Source of the DNA: an uncultured Clostridia bacterium | GTDB taxonomy: Bacteria; Bacillota; Clostridia; Lachnospirales; Lachnospiraceae | Reading direction: 5' to 3' | Length of the DNA: 26,286 nt | NCBI GenBank assembly: GCA_946623485.1 | Contig: CAMORF010000001.1 | Location: 1-26,286 of the forward strand | Part shown: positions 5,799 through 16,053 of the stretch, in pieces | How positions within the stretch are numbered: the first letter of the stretch is position 1 | How the letters are laid out: every line of letters starts with the position of its first letter | Translations under genes and position numbers: made by a program | The notes under the pieces: model-generated | Told to the model about the DNA's origin: nothing | What the model saw: the letters and a program-made list of their open reading frames with translations, nothing else | Databases searched by the model: none

Positions 5799-7610
5799 AT
5801 GACAAAAGAACTGATGGATGTAATGAAAACGCTGGATGGGGAAATCTTTGCGGTATGGTTTCTGGCCGGCGCTGCGCTGGTCTTCTGGATGCAGGCAGGA
5901 TTTGCCATGTGTGAAGCCGGCTTCACCAGGGCAAAGAACGCCGGCAATATCATTATGAAAAACCTGATGGATTTTTGCATCGGGACGGTGATGTGGTTTA
6001 TCTGCGGGGCATCCCTGATGCTTGGCCCGAACATTATGAAGGGCTTTGCCGGTGGTTTCAGCTTCGATGTGTTTACTCATTATGGATCATTCAATTACTC
6101 GTCATTTGTGTTTAACCTGGTGTTCTGCGCCACAACGGCTACGATTGTATCCGGATCTATGGCGGAGCGTACAAAGTTTTCCAGCTACTGTATCTATTCC
6201 GCCGTGATTTCCGCAGTGATCTACCCGGTTGAGGCACACTGGACATGGGGAGGCGGCTTTCTGGCACAGTGGGGATTCCATGATTACGCCGGTTCAAACT
6301 GCATCCATATGGTAGGCGGAATCTGTGCGTTTATCGGGGCATGGATGCTGGGACCCAGAATCGGCAAGTATGACAGGGACAAGAGTGGAAAGATTGTGAA
6401 GGTCAATGCATTTCCGGGACATAACCTCGTGATCGCGGCGCTTGGTGTATTCATTCTCTGGCTCGGCTGGTACGGGTTCAACGGTGCTGCTGCAACGGAT
6501 GTTGAGACGCTGGGATCTGTCTTCCTGACGACTACTGTAGCGCCTTCTGTGGCAACGGTCACCTGTATGCTGTTTACCTGGTTCAAGTACGGGAAGCCTG
6601 ATGTTTCCATGTGCCTGAATGCGTCTCTGGCCGGTCTGGTGGCAATCACAGCACCCTGTGACGTGACCGACTGTTCCGGAGCAGCCATGATCGGCGTGGT
6701 AGCCGGACTGCTGGTGGTGTTTGGGGTATGGTTCAATGATAACGTAACGCATGTGGATGACCCGGTCGGTGCTGTTGCGGTGCATATGTTCAATGGAATA
6801 TGGGGAACGATCGCGACAGGTCTGTTTGCAACCAGCTCTGCGCCGGGCTTCAAGGTGGCAGGGATTAAGGAAGGCCTGTTTTACGGAGGAGGACTGGAAC
6901 AGCTTGGAAAGCAGCTCGGAGGAATGGGCGTTACCATTGTATGGACAGTCGTCACGATCCTGATTGCTTTTACTGTAATCAAAATGACAGTCGGGCTGAG
7001 GGTTTCGGAAGAGGAGGAGATTACCGGCCTGGATACAACAGAGCATGGTCTTCCATCCGCCTATGCCGGCTTTGCGATTATGGATATTTCCAATACCATG
7101 ACCATGAGTGTGAACGAGAATACAAACCTTGGAACAGACAGCTATTCGGAGGCTTCTCAGACAAAACGGGATGCTGCGGTACCGGTAGTCCGGGCCGATG
7201 CGGAAGCCTTGAAGGGGACTCTGGCGGAAGGAGAAAGGATTCCGGAGATAGAAACCGGCATTTCCAAGGTAGTGATTATTGCAAAGCTTTCCCGCTATGA
7301 CAAACTGCGCAAAGCCATGAATGATCTGGGCGTGACAGGAATGACTGTCACACAGGTTATGGGATGCGGAATTGAGAAAGGCGCAGGGGAACGGTATCGT
7401 GGTGTAGAGATCGACGCCACTCTGCTGCCCAAGGTGAAGCTGGAGGTTGTTGTCAGCGGTATTCCGGTAGATGACGTCATAACTGCAGCGAAGGAAGCTC
7501 TGTACACAGGACATATCGGAGACGGCAAGATCTTCGTTTATCCGGTCAGGCGGGTTGTCAAGATCCGGACTGGAGAAGAGGGCTTCGATGCGCTGCAGGA
7601 TGTTGAGTGA
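5799..7610 (+). CDS. amt: Ammonium transporter Amt fused to a PII (GlnK) domain
   Basis: A 603-residue membrane protein. Residues 1 to about 410 are an Amt/Mep/Rh channel with many hydrophobic helices, the ATIVSGSMAER segment, the recruitment-site DYAG, and both pore histidines (the CIHMVGG and VAVHMFNGIWG motifs). A linker of about 75 polar residues leads to a complete PII domain (about 489-598) with KGAGERYRG (T-loop), LPKVK, IGDGKIF and KIRTGEE. PII trimers normally block Amt trimers reversibly according to ATP, ADP and 2-oxoglutarate, and here the regulator is tethered. In the T-loop the usual 2-oxoglutarate/Mg ligand Gln39 is Glu526, and the uridylylated Tyr51 is Ile538. ATG 5799 has AAAGGGGG about 7 bases upstream. 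It is the first gene after leader cassette 1 and is followed by carA. Confidence 0.95.
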   Translation: MTKELMDVMKTLDGEIFAVWFLAGAALVFWMQAGFAMCEAGFTRAKNAGNIIMKNLMDFCIGTVMWFICGASLMLGPNIMKGFAGGFSFDVFTHYGSFNYSSFVFNLVFCATTATIVSGSMAERTKFSSYCIYSAVISAVIYPVEAHWTWGGGFLAQWGFHDYAGSNCIHMVGGICAFIGAWMLGPRIGKYDRDKSGKIVKVNAFPGHNLVIAALGVFILWLGWYGFNGAAATDVETLGSVFLTTTVAPSVATVTCMLFTWFKYGKPDVSMCLNASLAGLVAITAPCDVTDCSGAAMIGVVAGLLVVFGVWFNDNVTHVDDPVGAVAVHMFNGIWGTIATGLFATSSAPGFKVAGIKEGLFYGGGLEQLGKQLGGMGVTIVWTVVTILIAFTVIKMTVGLRVSEEEEITGLDTTEHGLPSAYAGFAIMDISNTMTMSVNENTNLGTDSYSEASQTKRDAAVPVVRADAEALKGTLAEGERIPEIETGISKVVIIAKLSRYDKLRKAMNDLGVTGMTVTQVMGCGIEKGAGERYRGVEIDATLLPKVKLEVVVSGIPVDDVITAAKEALYTGHIGDGKIFVYPVRRVVKIRTGEEGFDALQDVE

Positions 7611-7680
7611 TTCGATGTATGCTTCAGCATGCGGCAGGATCGCGCTGACAGGAAAAGAAACAACATGAAAGAGGGACGGG

Positions 7681-8760
7681 ATGAAGCCGGACAGACAGTT
7701 GATTTTAGAAGATGGGAGTGTATACACCGGGATCGGATTTGGAAGCAGAAGGGATACCATATGCGAGGTTGTATTCAATACTTCCTGCGCTGGTTACCAG
7801 GAGATTCTTTCTGATCCGTCCTATACGGATCAGGCAGTGGTAATGGCCTACCCGCTGATCGGGAACTATGGACTTGCGGATGAGGATTATGAGAGCAGGC
7901 TCATAGCTCCCTCAGCCCTGATCGTGAGGGATCTGTGCGACGACCCGGCCAACTTCCGCTCCACATGCTCTGTGCGGGATCTGTTTGAGGAGAAGGAGAT
8001 TCCGGGACTTTGCGAAGCAGATACACGGAGGCTGGTGAGAAATATAAGGGACTACGGCGCAAGAAGAGGTATTCTGACCGATATTTCTGTCTCTGTTGAA
8101 GAAGGGGTCAGAAGGATTCTGGATGCGCCCATTCCTCATAACGCGGTTGCAAGATGCAGCTGCAGAAAAAAATGGTACAGTCGCACCTCCAATCCAAGGT
8201 TTCATGTAGTGGCGGTTGACTGCGGCATGAAGCTGAATATCGTGCGCATGCTGAACCGGAGAAAATGCAATCTCACAATCGTTCCGTACGATACAGGGAG
8301 TGAAGAAATACTGGCAATGAAACCTGACGGCGTGTTCATTTCAAATGGACCCGGAGACCCTGCGGATGTGCCGGAGATTGTTAGGATGCTGAAAGGCCTG
8401 CACGGGCAGGTTCCTCTATTCGGGATCTGCCTGGGACATCAGCTGATTGCCATGTCCTATGGCGCGAGGACATATAAGCTGAAGTTCGGACACAGGGGCG
8501 GGAATCATCCGGTGAAGGAGCTTTCAACAGGCCGGATTGGGATGACGAGCCAGAACCATAGCTATGCGGTAGAGGAAGCATCCCTGGAGGGAACCGGGCT
8601 CAAGGTCACACATATCAATCTGCTGGATGGGACGATTGAGGGCCTTGCCAGGGAAGAAGAGAAGGTATTCTCTGTCCAGTATCATCCGGAAGGTGCCCCC
8701 GGACCGCAGGATTCTATGCAGCTGCTGGACCGGTTTCTGGAGCTGATGAAGAGAGGGTAA
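7681..8760 (+). CDS. carA: Carbamoyl-phosphate synthase small (glutaminase) chain
   Basis: CarA hydrolyses glutamine and passes ammonia to CarB for carbamoyl phosphate, the precursor of pyrimidines and arginine. The 359-residue length is standard. The N-terminal domain has the GYQEILSDPSYTDQ motif. The class I amidotransferase has Cys250 in GICLGHQ and His335/Glu337 in YHPE, so the triad is complete. The start has GAGGGA six bases upstream. The gene follows amt by 70 bases with no terminator, and carB starts 6 bases after its stop. No pyrimidine biosynthesis gene other than pyrG lies nearby, so the placement looks nitrogen-based rather than pathway-based. Confidence 0.97.
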   Translation: MKPDRQLILEDGSVYTGIGFGSRRDTICEVVFNTSCAGYQEILSDPSYTDQAVVMAYPLIGNYGLADEDYESRLIAPSALIVRDLCDDPANFRSTCSVRDLFEEKEIPGLCEADTRRLVRNIRDYGARRGILTDISVSVEEGVRRILDAPIPHNAVARCSCRKKWYSRTSNPRFHVVAVDCGMKLNIVRMLNRRKCNLTIVPYDTGSEEILAMKPDGVFISNGPGDPADVPEIVRMLKGLHGQVPLFGICLGHQLIAMSYGARTYKLKFGHRGGNHPVKELSTGRIGMTSQNHSYAVEEASLEGTGLKVTHINLLDGTIEGLAREEEKVFSVQYHPEGAPGPQDSMQLLDRFLELMKRG

Positions 8761-8766
8761 GGGATT

Positions 8767-11700
8767 ATGCCGAAAAGAGCAGACATCAGGAAAGTGCTTG
8801 TCATAGGCTCCGGTCCGATTGTGATCGGGCAGGCTGCAGAGTTTGATTATGCCGGGACACAGGCCTGCCTTGCATTGAAGGAGGAAGGGTGCGAGGTGAT
8901 TCTCGCGAACTCGAATCCTGCCACCATCATGACGGATCACGCGATTGCGGACAAGGTGTATATGGAGCCGCTGACGCTGGAATATCTGGCGAGAATCTGC
9001 CGCTATGAGCGCCCGGATGCCATCGTGCCGGGGCTGGGCGGACAGACAGGCCTGAACCAGGCATTGAGACTCTATGAGAAAGGGATCCTTGCAGAATGTG
9101 AGATCGAGCTGCTGGGAACGGATGCGGACAGCATCCGGCGTGCGGAGGACCGGGAGCGGTTTAAAGAGCTTTGCGAAGAGCTTGGGGAGCCAACTGTACC
9201 ATCCGGGATCGCCCAGAGCGTGGAAGAAGGTCTGGCAGCTGCAGAGCGGATCGGGTATCCGGTGATACTCAGGCCGGCCTTTACCCTGGGAGGAACCGGA
9301 GGCGGTTTCGCAGAGGATGCAGACCAGATGTCCGAAAAAATGAAACATGCACTCGAGCTGTCTCCGGTCGGGCAGGTGCTGGTGGAAAAAAGCATCAGGG
9401 GTTTTAAGGAAATCGAATATGAAGTGATCCGCGACGCAAATGACACTGCCATCACGGTCTGTAATATGGAAAACCTGGATCCCGTCGGGATACACACAGG
9501 AGATTCGATCGTAGTTGCGCCCAGCCAGACGTTGACGAACAAGGAATATCAGATGCTTCGGAGCAGCGCCTTGCGGATCATCCGCGCGCTGAAGGTGAAG
9601 GGCGGCTGTAATGTCCAGTTCGCTCTGGATCCGGAATCCTTTGACTATTATGTTATAGAGGTGAACCCGAGGGTATCGCGCTCCTCGGCTCTGGCTTCCA
9701 AGGCGACAGGATATCCGATCGCACGTGTCTCTGCAAAAATAGCCATAGGCCTGAATCTGGAGGAAATCCGCCTGGCCAATACGCCGGCCTGCTTTGAACC
9801 TGCCCTGGACTATGTTGTAACAAAGATGCCAAGATTCCCGTTCGACAAGTTTGAGTCAGCATCCAATATGCTTTCCACCCAGATGAAAGCGACCGGTGAG
9901 ACCATGGGCATCGGACGGACTCTGGAGGAAAGCCTTCTGAAAGCCATCCGTTCCCTGGAGGATGGAAAGAATCATATTCATCTTGATCGATTTGATGTAA
10001 AGAACCTGTCGGAGCAGGGCAGCCGCAAGGAGGCGGTCTTGAAACTTCTGAAATACATTGAAGAAGGGACTGATGACAGAATCTATGCAATCTCAGAACT
10101 GTTATGGCTGGGAACAGATCCTCAGGTCATCTATACGAAGACAAAGATTGATCTGTTTTTCCTGGAGAAAATAAAAAAGATTGTCTGCTTTGAAAAGAAG
10201 CTGGAAAGCATGGAGCAGCAGAGACTCCCGTGCGTAGAGAAACCTGTCCTTGAGAAGGATCTCCTTCTTGAGGCAAAGCGCATGGGATTCTCTGATTCCT
10301 ATATCGCGGAACTGACCGGGACAAATGAGAGAGAGATCAGACTGCTCAGGAAGCGGTATGGGATTCATCCGGTTTATAAAATGATTGATACCTGTGCGAG
10401 TGAGTTTAAGAGCTACGTTCCGTATTTCTATTCTTCCTATGAGGAAGAGAATGAGTCCATCGTGTCAGACAGACCGAAGATTATGGTTCTTGGCTCAGGA
10501 CCGATCAGGATCGGACAGGGGGTCGAGTTTGACTATTCCACAGTTCATGCAGTAAAGACGATCCGTGAGATGGGATATGAAGCGATTGTAGTCAATAATA
10601 ACCCGGAGACTGTTTCCACGGACTATACGACTGCGGACAAGCTGTATTTTGAGCCTCTGACGCTGGAGGATATTCTGAATATTGTTGATCTGGAACAGCC
10701 TGTGGGTGTGATCACTTCCCTGGGTGGCCAGACGGCCGTAAATCTAACACAGCCTCTTGCGGAAAACGGAGTTTTGATCATCGGGACATCCCCGGAGGCG
10801 GTATTTGCGGCGGAGGACAGGGATGCCTTTGAAAGGACCATACAGAAACTGGGAGTTCCTCATCCGAAGGGTGTCGCTGTGACCAGTCTTGCGCAGGGCA
10901 TCCGTGCGGCACAGGAGATCGGATATCCTGTACTTGTGAGACCGTCGTTTGTCCTGGGCGGGCGTGCCATGGAGATCGTCGCGAATGAGGAAATGCTCAG
11001 GCACTATCTCCGGAATGCCGTTGAAGTAAACGAAGACAAGCCGGTCCTTGTGGATCGTTATATTGTCGGAAGAGAGGTAGAAGTAGACGCAATCTGTGAT
11101 GGAAAAAATGTATTTCTTCCCGGCATCATGGAACTTGTGGAACGTACCGGTATTCACTCAGGGGACAGTATCAGTGTGTTTCCGCCATATTCCATTTCAG
11201 AGGCGGTCAGGGAAACCATCCGGGAGGATACACGGAAGCTGGGACTGGGTCTTGGAATCATCGGATTGTATAACATTCAGTTCATTGTAGAAGAAAATGA
11301 CAAAGTCTCTGTGATAGAAGTGAACCCAAGAGCCTCCAGGAGTGTGCCGTTTCTTTCCAAATCAACAGGTCTGCCGCTTGTGGACATCGCCACAAAGGTC
11401 ATGCTGGGAATCAGTCTGGAGAAAATGGGATATGCAGATGTGATGTTCCCGGAGAAACCATTCTGGTATGTGAAGGCACCGGCCTTCTCTTTTGAGAAGC
11501 TGAACGGTATGGACGCGTACCTTTCTCCGGAGATGAAATCAACCGGAGAAGCGATCGGATATGACAGAAGCCTGAAGCAGGCACTGTATAAAGCACTGCA
11601 GGCCTCCGGTGTAAAGATGAAGGAATACGGGACAGTTGTAGTGACACTTGCGGATGAAGATAAAGAGGAAGCTCTGCCCCTGGTGAGACGGTTTTACGAT

Positions 11701-12003
11701 CTGGGGTTCAATATCGAGGCAACAGCCGGAACGGGAATGTTCCTGAAAGAACACGGGATCCGGACAAGGATACGCGGAAAAATCAGCGATGGCAGTGACG
11801 AGATTCTCACATCCATCCGGGCAGGATATGTCAGCTACATCATCAACACACGCGCAATCCTGTCAGGGATACACTATGAAGATGGGGCAGCAATCCGAAG
11901 AGAAGCCATCATGAATGGAGTCACCATGTTTACCTCACTGGACACTGTCAGAATCGTACTGGAGGTGCTGGAGGATATCACACCCCGGATCAGAGACATA
12001 TAA
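8767..12003 (+). CDS. carB: Carbamoyl-phosphate synthase large chain
   Basis: A 1078-residue enzyme of the usual length that makes carbamoyl phosphate from bicarbonate, two ATP and ammonia from CarA. It has two homologous ATP-grasp halves. The first opens with [20 protein letters not shown] and the second, near residue 570, with [19 protein letters not shown]. Each has its own GGQT and EVNPR(V/A)SRS motifs. The C-terminal methylglyoxal-synthase-like domain (from about residue 950, with [12 protein letters not shown]) normally binds UMP or ornithine as effectors. ATG 8767 follows the carA stop by 6 bases, with the site AGGG in between. Twenty-two bases after its TAA the second leader cassette promoter begins. 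Confidence 0.97.
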   Translation: MPKRADIRKVLVIGSGPIVIGQAAEFDYAGTQACLALKEEGCEVILANSNPATIMTDHAIADKVYMEPLTLEYLARICRYERPDAIVPGLGGQTGLNQALRLYEKGILAECEIELLGTDADSIRRAEDRERFKELCEELGEPTVPSGIAQSVEEGLAAAERIGYPVILRPAFTLGGTGGGFAEDADQMSEKMKHALELSPVGQVLVEKSIRGFKEIEYEVIRDANDTAITVCNMENLDPVGIHTGDSIVVAPSQTLTNKEYQMLRSSALRIIRALKVKGGCNVQFALDPESFDYYVIEVNPRVSRSSALASKATGYPIARVSAKIAIGLNLEEIRLANTPACFEPALDYVVTKMPRFPFDKFESASNMLSTQMKATGETMGIGRTLEESLLKAIRSLEDGKNHIHLDRFDVKNLSEQGSRKEAVLKLLKYIEEGTDDRIYAISELLWLGTDPQVIYTKTKIDLFFLEKIKKIVCFEKKLESMEQQRLPCVEKPVLEKDLLLEAKRMGFSDSYIAELTGTNEREIRLLRKRYGIHPVYKMIDTCASEFKSYVPYFYSSYEEENESIVSDRPKIMVLGSGPIRIGQGVEFDYSTVHAVKTIREMGYEAIVVNNNPETVSTDYTTADKLYFEPLTLEDILNIVDLEQPVGVITSLGGQTAVNLTQPLAENGVLIIGTSPEAVFAAEDRDAFERTIQKLGVPHPKGVAVTSLAQGIRAAQEIGYPVLVRPSFVLGGRAMEIVANEEMLRHYLRNAVEVNEDKPVLVDRYIVGREVEVDAICDGKNVFLPGIMELVERTGIHSGDSISVFPPYSISEAVRETIREDTRKLGLGLGIIGLYNIQFIVEENDKVSVIEVNPRASRSVPFLSKSTGLPLVDIATKVMLGISLEKMGYADVMFPEKPFWYVKAPAFSFEKLNGMDAYLSPEMKSTGEAIGYDRSLKQALYKALQASGVKMKEYGTVVVTLADEDKEEALPLVRRFYDLGFNIEATAGTGMFLKEHGIRTRIRGKISDGSDEILTSIRAGYVSYIINTRAILSGIHYEDGAAIRREAIMNGVTMFTSLDTVRIVLEVLEDITPRIRDI

Positions 12004-12025
12004 GCAGAAAAATCTGAAAAGGCTA

Positions 12026-12054
12026 TTGACAATCGTTTTTTTGAGCGGTATCAT
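12026..12054 (+). promoter_or_regulatory. Promoter of the asnB-glnN-gltBD unit
   Basis: TTGACA (12026-12031), a 17-base spacer and TATCAT (12049-12054), with the spacer differing from copy 1 at a single base. Expected transcription start is near 12061, about ten bases before the terminator stem. Confidence 0.75.
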
Positions 12055-12065
12055 TCAAAAACATA

Positions 12066-12081
12066 AAGGCAAAGGCGTCTT
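12066..12081 (+). promoter_or_regulatory. Candidate antiterminator hairpin, copy 2
   Basis: AAGGC (12066-12070), loop AAAGGC (12071-12076) and GTCTT (12077-12081) are unchanged from copy 1, including the A1/G4 hexaloop and the overlap with the terminator's 5' arm. No second hexaloop hairpin was found upstream in the transcribed part. Confidence 0.35.
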
Positions 12082-12107
12082 GGATTTATTCCGGGACGCC
12101 TTTTTTT
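12071..12107 (+). terminator. Intrinsic terminator/attenuator of the asnB leader
   Basis: AAAGGCGTC (12071-12079) pairs with GACGCCTTT (12095-12103). The helix extends by two wobbles and GGA/TCC to a TTTAT loop, and is followed by seven T residues (12101-12107). It stands directly behind the promoter as in copy 1. Confidence 0.85.
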
Positions 12108-12153
12108 GCGCGTTAGCAATGAGCCATGCGCGGACGCACATTTCGGAACACGG

Positions 12154-12169
12154 CGGATGCGAGCATCCG
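12154..12169 (+). other. Small hairpin in the asnB 5' untranslated region
   Basis: CGGATG (12154-12159) and CATCCG (12164-12169) form a perfect 6-bp stem with a CGAG loop, about 18 bases before the asnB ribosome site. The function is unknown. It might stabilise the leader or affect ribosome access. Confidence 0.4.
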
Positions 12170-12201
12170 AAGAGAGACGAACTGAAGAGAGGTGATGCAT
12201 C

Positions 12202-13869
12202 ATGTGTGGAGTCTTAGGTTACTGCGGAAGCAAAGGAGAATATGAAGAGATTCGGGCAGCTCTGGCAGCAACCACGTCGAGGGGCCCGGACGAAACCGTT
12301 CTGATGAATACGGGCAACGGATGGCTGGGCTTCAACAGACTGTCCATTATGGGGCTTACGCCGGACGGGATGCAGCCTTTCCGGTATGGAAAGAAGCGGA
12401 CGCTGAGGCGGAATGACCAGATGCTGCCGGCTGACAAGAGCAATCCTGCGCAGCCAAGCTCCGATCCGGAGTGGGAAATCTCTCTTGTATGCAATGGTGA
12501 GATCTACGGATTCCGTCCCATCAAAGAGGCGCTGGCCGCGAAGGGATACCGCTTCATCAGCGACTCAGACTGTGAGATTCTTCCTGCTCTGTACGTGGAA
12601 TATGGGACAGACATGTTCCGGATGCTGGATGCCGAATTTGCCATGATTCTCTATGACAGGAAGGAGAATGCATATATTGCGGCAAGAGATCCCATCGGGA
12701 TCCGGCCGCTCTACTATGGGTACAGTAATCAGGGGGAGATTGTCTTTGCGTCAGAGCCCAAGAACCTGACCCGGCTGGTGAAGAAGATCATGCCGTTTCC
12801 GCCCGGACACTATTATAAGGACGGAGCGTTTGTAAAGTACCGTGATCTGTCAGAAGTGCCATTTTACCGTAAGGATGATCTGCTGCAGACATTTGAAAAC
12901 ATCCATGACCTGCTGTTTCAGGGAGTCAGGAAACGCCTGGATTCTGATACGCCGGTTGGGTTTCTGCTCTCGGGAGGCCTGGATTCCTCCCTGGTCTGCG
13001 GGATAGCAGCAACGATTCTGGACAAGCCTCTTCAGACATGGGCGATCGGGATGGATGTTGATGCGATCGATCTGAAGTATGCCAGACAGGTAGCGGATTA
13101 TATCGGATCAAACCACCATGAAATCATTATCACGAAGGAGGACGTGCTGGATGCACTCGACCCGGTCATTCAGGCGCTCGGAACCTATGACATTACCACG
13201 ATCCGGGCATCGGTCGGCATGTACCTTGTATGCAAGGCGATCCATGAACAGTCGGATATCAGGGTCATTCTGACCGGCGAGATTTCCGATGAAATCTTCG
13301 GGTATAAGTACACGGACTTTGCACCTTCCGCGGAGGAATTCCAGAAGGAGGCACAGAAGCGGATCCGCGAGATCCATATGTACGATGTGCTCCGCGCCGA
13401 CCGGTGTATCAGCGTGAACTCTCTGGAAGCGAGGGTTCCCTTCGGAGATCTGGACTTTGTGGAGTACTGCATGTCCATCGATCCTGAGAAGAAGCTGAAC
13501 CGTTACGGAAAGGGAAAGTACCTCCTGCGGAAAGCATTTGAGAAGGACGGACTCATCCCTGAGAGCATCCTGTGGAGAGAGAAGGCTGCTTTTTCCGACG
13601 CGGTCGGCCATTCCCTGACAGATGATATCGTACAGCTTGCGAAGGAGACCTACTCCGATGAGGCCTATGAGGCAGGCATCCGGAAGTATCATCATGCGCG
13701 GCCGTTTACAAAGGAATCTCTACTTTACCGGGATATTTTTGAAAAGCATTATCCGGGACAGTCTGAGATGATTGCAGACTTCTGGATGCCCAACAGAAAC
13801 TGGGAAGGCTGTAATGTAACGGATCCGTCCGCTCGTGTGCTGTCAAACTACGGGGACAGCGGGAAGTAA
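12202..13869 (+). CDS. asnB: Asparagine synthase (glutamine-hydrolysing)
   Basis: AsnB makes asparagine from aspartate, ATP and glutamine. The 555-residue protein starts MCGVLGY, giving the class II amidotransferase nucleophile Cys2 after Met removal. SRGPDE (26-31) and CNGEIYGF (97-104) follow. The synthetase domain has the P-loop SGGLDSS at 257-263 and LTGEISDEIFGY further on. Residues about 61-92 are a polar stretch (RYGKKRTLRRNDQ, then DKSNPAQPSSD) where related enzymes usually have a shorter loop before the VCNGE strand. The start has GAGAGGTGA about 7 bases upstream. It is the first gene after leader cassette 2, and glnN follows 72 bases after the stop. Confidence 0.95.
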   Translation: MCGVLGYCGSKGEYEEIRAALAATTSRGPDETVLMNTGNGWLGFNRLSIMGLTPDGMQPFRYGKKRTLRRNDQMLPADKSNPAQPSSDPEWEISLVCNGEIYGFRPIKEALAAKGYRFISDSDCEILPALYVEYGTDMFRMLDAEFAMILYDRKENAYIAARDPIGIRPLYYGYSNQGEIVFASEPKNLTRLVKKIMPFPPGHYYKDGAFVKYRDLSEVPFYRKDDLLQTFENIHDLLFQGVRKRLDSDTPVGFLLSGGLDSSLVCGIAATILDKPLQTWAIGMDVDAIDLKYARQVADYIGSNHHEIIITKEDVLDALDPVIQALGTYDITTIRASVGMYLVCKAIHEQSDIRVILTGEISDEIFGYKYTDFAPSAEEFQKEAQKRIREIHMYDVLRADRCISVNSLEARVPFGDLDFVEYCMSIDPEKKLNRYGKGKYLLRKAFEKDGLIPESILWREKAAFSDAVGHSLTDDIVQLAKETYSDEAYEAGIRKYHHARPFTKESLLYRDIFEKHYPGQSEMIADFWMPNRNWEGCNVTDPSARVLSNYGDSGK

Positions 13870-13878
13870 AAAACAAAA

Positions 13879-13896
13879 TGCAGAATCCTGTCTGCA
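13879..13896 (+). other. Hairpin in the glnN upstream region
   Basis: TGCAGA (13879-13884) pairs perfectly with TCTGCA (13891-13896) around the hexaloop ATCCTG. A second weak hairpin (AGTG...CACT, about 13896-13914) follows. There is no T-run, and the loop has C, not G, at position 4, so it does not fit an ANTAR target. It may be a processing or stability element between asnB and glnN. Confidence 0.4.
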
Positions 13897-13941
13897 GTGC
13901 TGAATTCGGTCACTCATTAAAGTGTTTCAAAGGAGGTTGAT

Positions 13942-16041
13942 ATGGAGAAGCAAAACATACCTGAACTATTCGGCTCTATGGTATTTGACGACAGGGTGAT
14001 GAGGTCCTGCCTTCCGGCGGACATCTACCAGTCGCTGAGAAAGACGATTGATGAAAACGCCAGGCTGGAGGAGAACGTGGCGGAGGCAGTTGCGGCCCAG
14101 ATGAGAGACTGGGCAGTCTCCAAAGGTGCAACCCATTTTACACACTGGTTCCAGCCGCTGACCGGCGTGACGGCCGAGAAGCATGACGGCTTTATCGCGC
14201 CTTCACCGGACGGCGGAGTCATCATGGAGTTTTCCGGAAAAGAACTGATCAAGGGAGAACCGGACGCCTCCTCCTTCCCTTCCGGCGGACTCAGGGCAAC
14301 CTTTGAGGCAAGAGGGTATACAGCGTGGGATCCTACCTCTTACGCATTCATAAAAGATCATACGCTCTGCATTCCCACAGCATTCTGCTCGTACGCAGGA
14401 GACGCCCTTGATAAAAAGACGCCTCTGCTGAGATCCATGCAGGCATTGAACCGGCAGGCAAAGAGGATCCTGAAGCTGTTCGGCAAGGATGCGAAGTATG
14501 TAAGCACGAGCGTCGGACCGGAGCAGGAGTATTTCCTGATTGATCAGAAAATGTTTGAGAAGAGGCCGGATCTGATCTATACAGGCAGGACTTTATTCGG
14601 CGCCATGCCCCCGAAGGGGCAGGAACTGGATGATCATTACTTCGGGGCAATCAAGCCGAGGGTTGCGGAATTTATGGATGACCTCAACCGCGAGCTCTGG
14701 AAGCTGGGCATCCTTGCGAAGACAGAGCACAATGAAGTGGCACCTGCACAGCATGAACTGGCTCCGATTTTTTCCACAACCAACGTGGCGACGGACAAGA
14801 ACCAGCTGACCATGGAAATCATGCAGAAGGTGGCAAGAAGGCATGGCATGGTCTGCCTGCTGCATGAGAAGCCCTTCGCCGGCGTGAACGGGTCAGGCAA
14901 ACACAATAACTGGTCCATGGCGACAGAAGACGGGACAAACCTGCTGTCACCCGGAGAGACGCCTTACGAGAACGCGCAGTTTCTTCTGTTCCTGTGCGCT
15001 GTGATCCAGGCAGTGGATGATTATCAGGATCTGCTGAGGCTGTCGGTGGCAACGGCAGGAAATGACCACCGGCTGGGCGCAAATGAAGCACCGCCCGCAA
15101 TCATTTCCGTATTCCTGGGAGATGAACTGACCGCCATACTGGACGCCATCAAAAAGGACGAACCCTATCAGGGCCGGGAGAAGAAGGTCATCAAGCTTGG
15201 CGTGCATTCACTGCCGCGCTTTTCCAGAGACACAACGGACAGAAACCGCACCTCGCCCTTTGCGTTTACAGGCAATAAATTTGAATTCCGCTCTCTGGGA
15301 TCCTCCAACAGCATTGCCTGCTGCAACATCATGCTGAACGCTGCGGTTGCGGAAAGCCTGAAGCAGTACGCGGATATACTGGAAGGTGCCGGGAACTTCG
15401 AGGAGTCTTTGCATAAACTGATCCGGGGCGTCATTCAGAAGCATGAGAGGATTCTGTTTAACGGGAACGGATACAGTGAGGAATGGGTGCAGGAGGCGAC
15501 ACAGGTCAGAGGTCTTTCCAATCTGAGGACGACACCGGATGCGATGCCGCACCTTCTGGATCAGAAAAATGTGGATATGCTGGTTTCCCACAGGGTATTC
15601 TCCGAAACAGAGCTTCATTCCAGATGTGAGATCATGCTCGAAAACTATTGTAAGACCGTGATCATCGAAGGACATACCATGGTAGATATGGTCAGAAAGA
15701 ATTACCTTCCGGCGATCGAGGATTATCTGTACCAGCTGGCGAAGACAACATCAATGATGAGATCTGTCAGCGACAGGGTGACGTGCAATTATGAGATTTC
15801 CACGATGGAACGGCTTTCAGACCTCACGGACTATATTCTGGACAGAGTGAAGGATCTGGAGAAAGCGCTGGAAGATCTGAAGGGGAAGGATACGGTTCTG
15901 GAAACCTCACAGGCAATCCGGGATGATGTCATTCCCAAGATGGAACATCTGAGAAAGCATGTGGATGAGGCGGAGATGCTTGCAAGTGAAGCATGCTGGC
16001 CTTTCCCGAGTTATGGAAAGCTGTTGTTTTCTGTTTATTGA
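13942..16041 (+). CDS. glnN: Glutamine synthetase, type III
   Basis: The enzyme makes glutamine from glutamate, ammonia and ATP. At 699 residues it is far longer than type I enzymes (about 440-470) and fits the type III class of anaerobes and cyanobacteria. Typical type III blocks are seen: HWFQPLTG near residue 67, [20 protein letters not shown], the metal-binding [21 protein letters not shown], and [10 protein letters not shown]. The C-terminal about 130 residues form a helical extension. There is no type I adenylylation motif. AAAGGAGG lies about six bases before ATG 13942. It sits between asnB and gltB, and the gltB ribosome site overlaps its stop, so it is translationally close to glutamate synthase and the two form the GS/GOGAT cycle. 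Confidence 0.97.
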   Translation: MEKQNIPELFGSMVFDDRVMRSCLPADIYQSLRKTIDENARLEENVAEAVAAQMRDWAVSKGATHFTHWFQPLTGVTAEKHDGFIAPSPDGGVIMEFSGKELIKGEPDASSFPSGGLRATFEARGYTAWDPTSYAFIKDHTLCIPTAFCSYAGDALDKKTPLLRSMQALNRQAKRILKLFGKDAKYVSTSVGPEQEYFLIDQKMFEKRPDLIYTGRTLFGAMPPKGQELDDHYFGAIKPRVAEFMDDLNRELWKLGILAKTEHNEVAPAQHELAPIFSTTNVATDKNQLTMEIMQKVARRHGMVCLLHEKPFAGVNGSGKHNNWSMATEDGTNLLSPGETPYENAQFLLFLCAVIQAVDDYQDLLRLSVATAGNDHRLGANEAPPAIISVFLGDELTAILDAIKKDEPYQGREKKVIKLGVHSLPRFSRDTTDRNRTSPFAFTGNKFEFRSLGSSNSIACCNIMLNAAVAESLKQYADILEGAGNFEESLHKLIRGVIQKHERILFNGNGYSEEWVQEATQVRGLSNLRTTPDAMPHLLDQKNVDMLVSHRVFSETELHSRCEIMLENYCKTVIIEGHTMVDMVRKNYLPAIEDYLYQLAKTTSMMRSVSDRVTCNYEISTMERLSDLTDYILDRVKDLEKALEDLKGKDTVLETSQAIRDDVIPKMEHLRKHVDEAEMLASEACWPFPSYGKLLFSVY

Positions 16042-16053
16042 GGAGGAACCGGT

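Larger units (their letters stand above)
12012..12107 (+). repeat. Nitrogen-operon leader cassette, copy 2
   Basis: Second copy of the cassette seen at 5564-5660, located between carB and asnB. Promoter boxes, spacer length and initial transcript are conserved. The top of the terminator stem differs in sequence (GGA/TCC in place of GAAGA/TCTTC), so pairing is kept while sequence drifts. Confidence 0.85.

Noticed and set aside
6294-7778. Long open frame on the minus strand opposite amt
   Set aside because: It is an antisense shadow of a clear membrane protein gene, has low-complexity Ser/His/Arg-rich translation, no recognisable domain and no ribosome site.
13870-13941. Two hairpins in the glnN upstream region as an ANTAR dual-hairpin target
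   Set aside because: The first loop is ATCCTG, with C instead of the required G at position 4, the second hairpin lacks a hexaloop with A1/G4, and no terminator follows.
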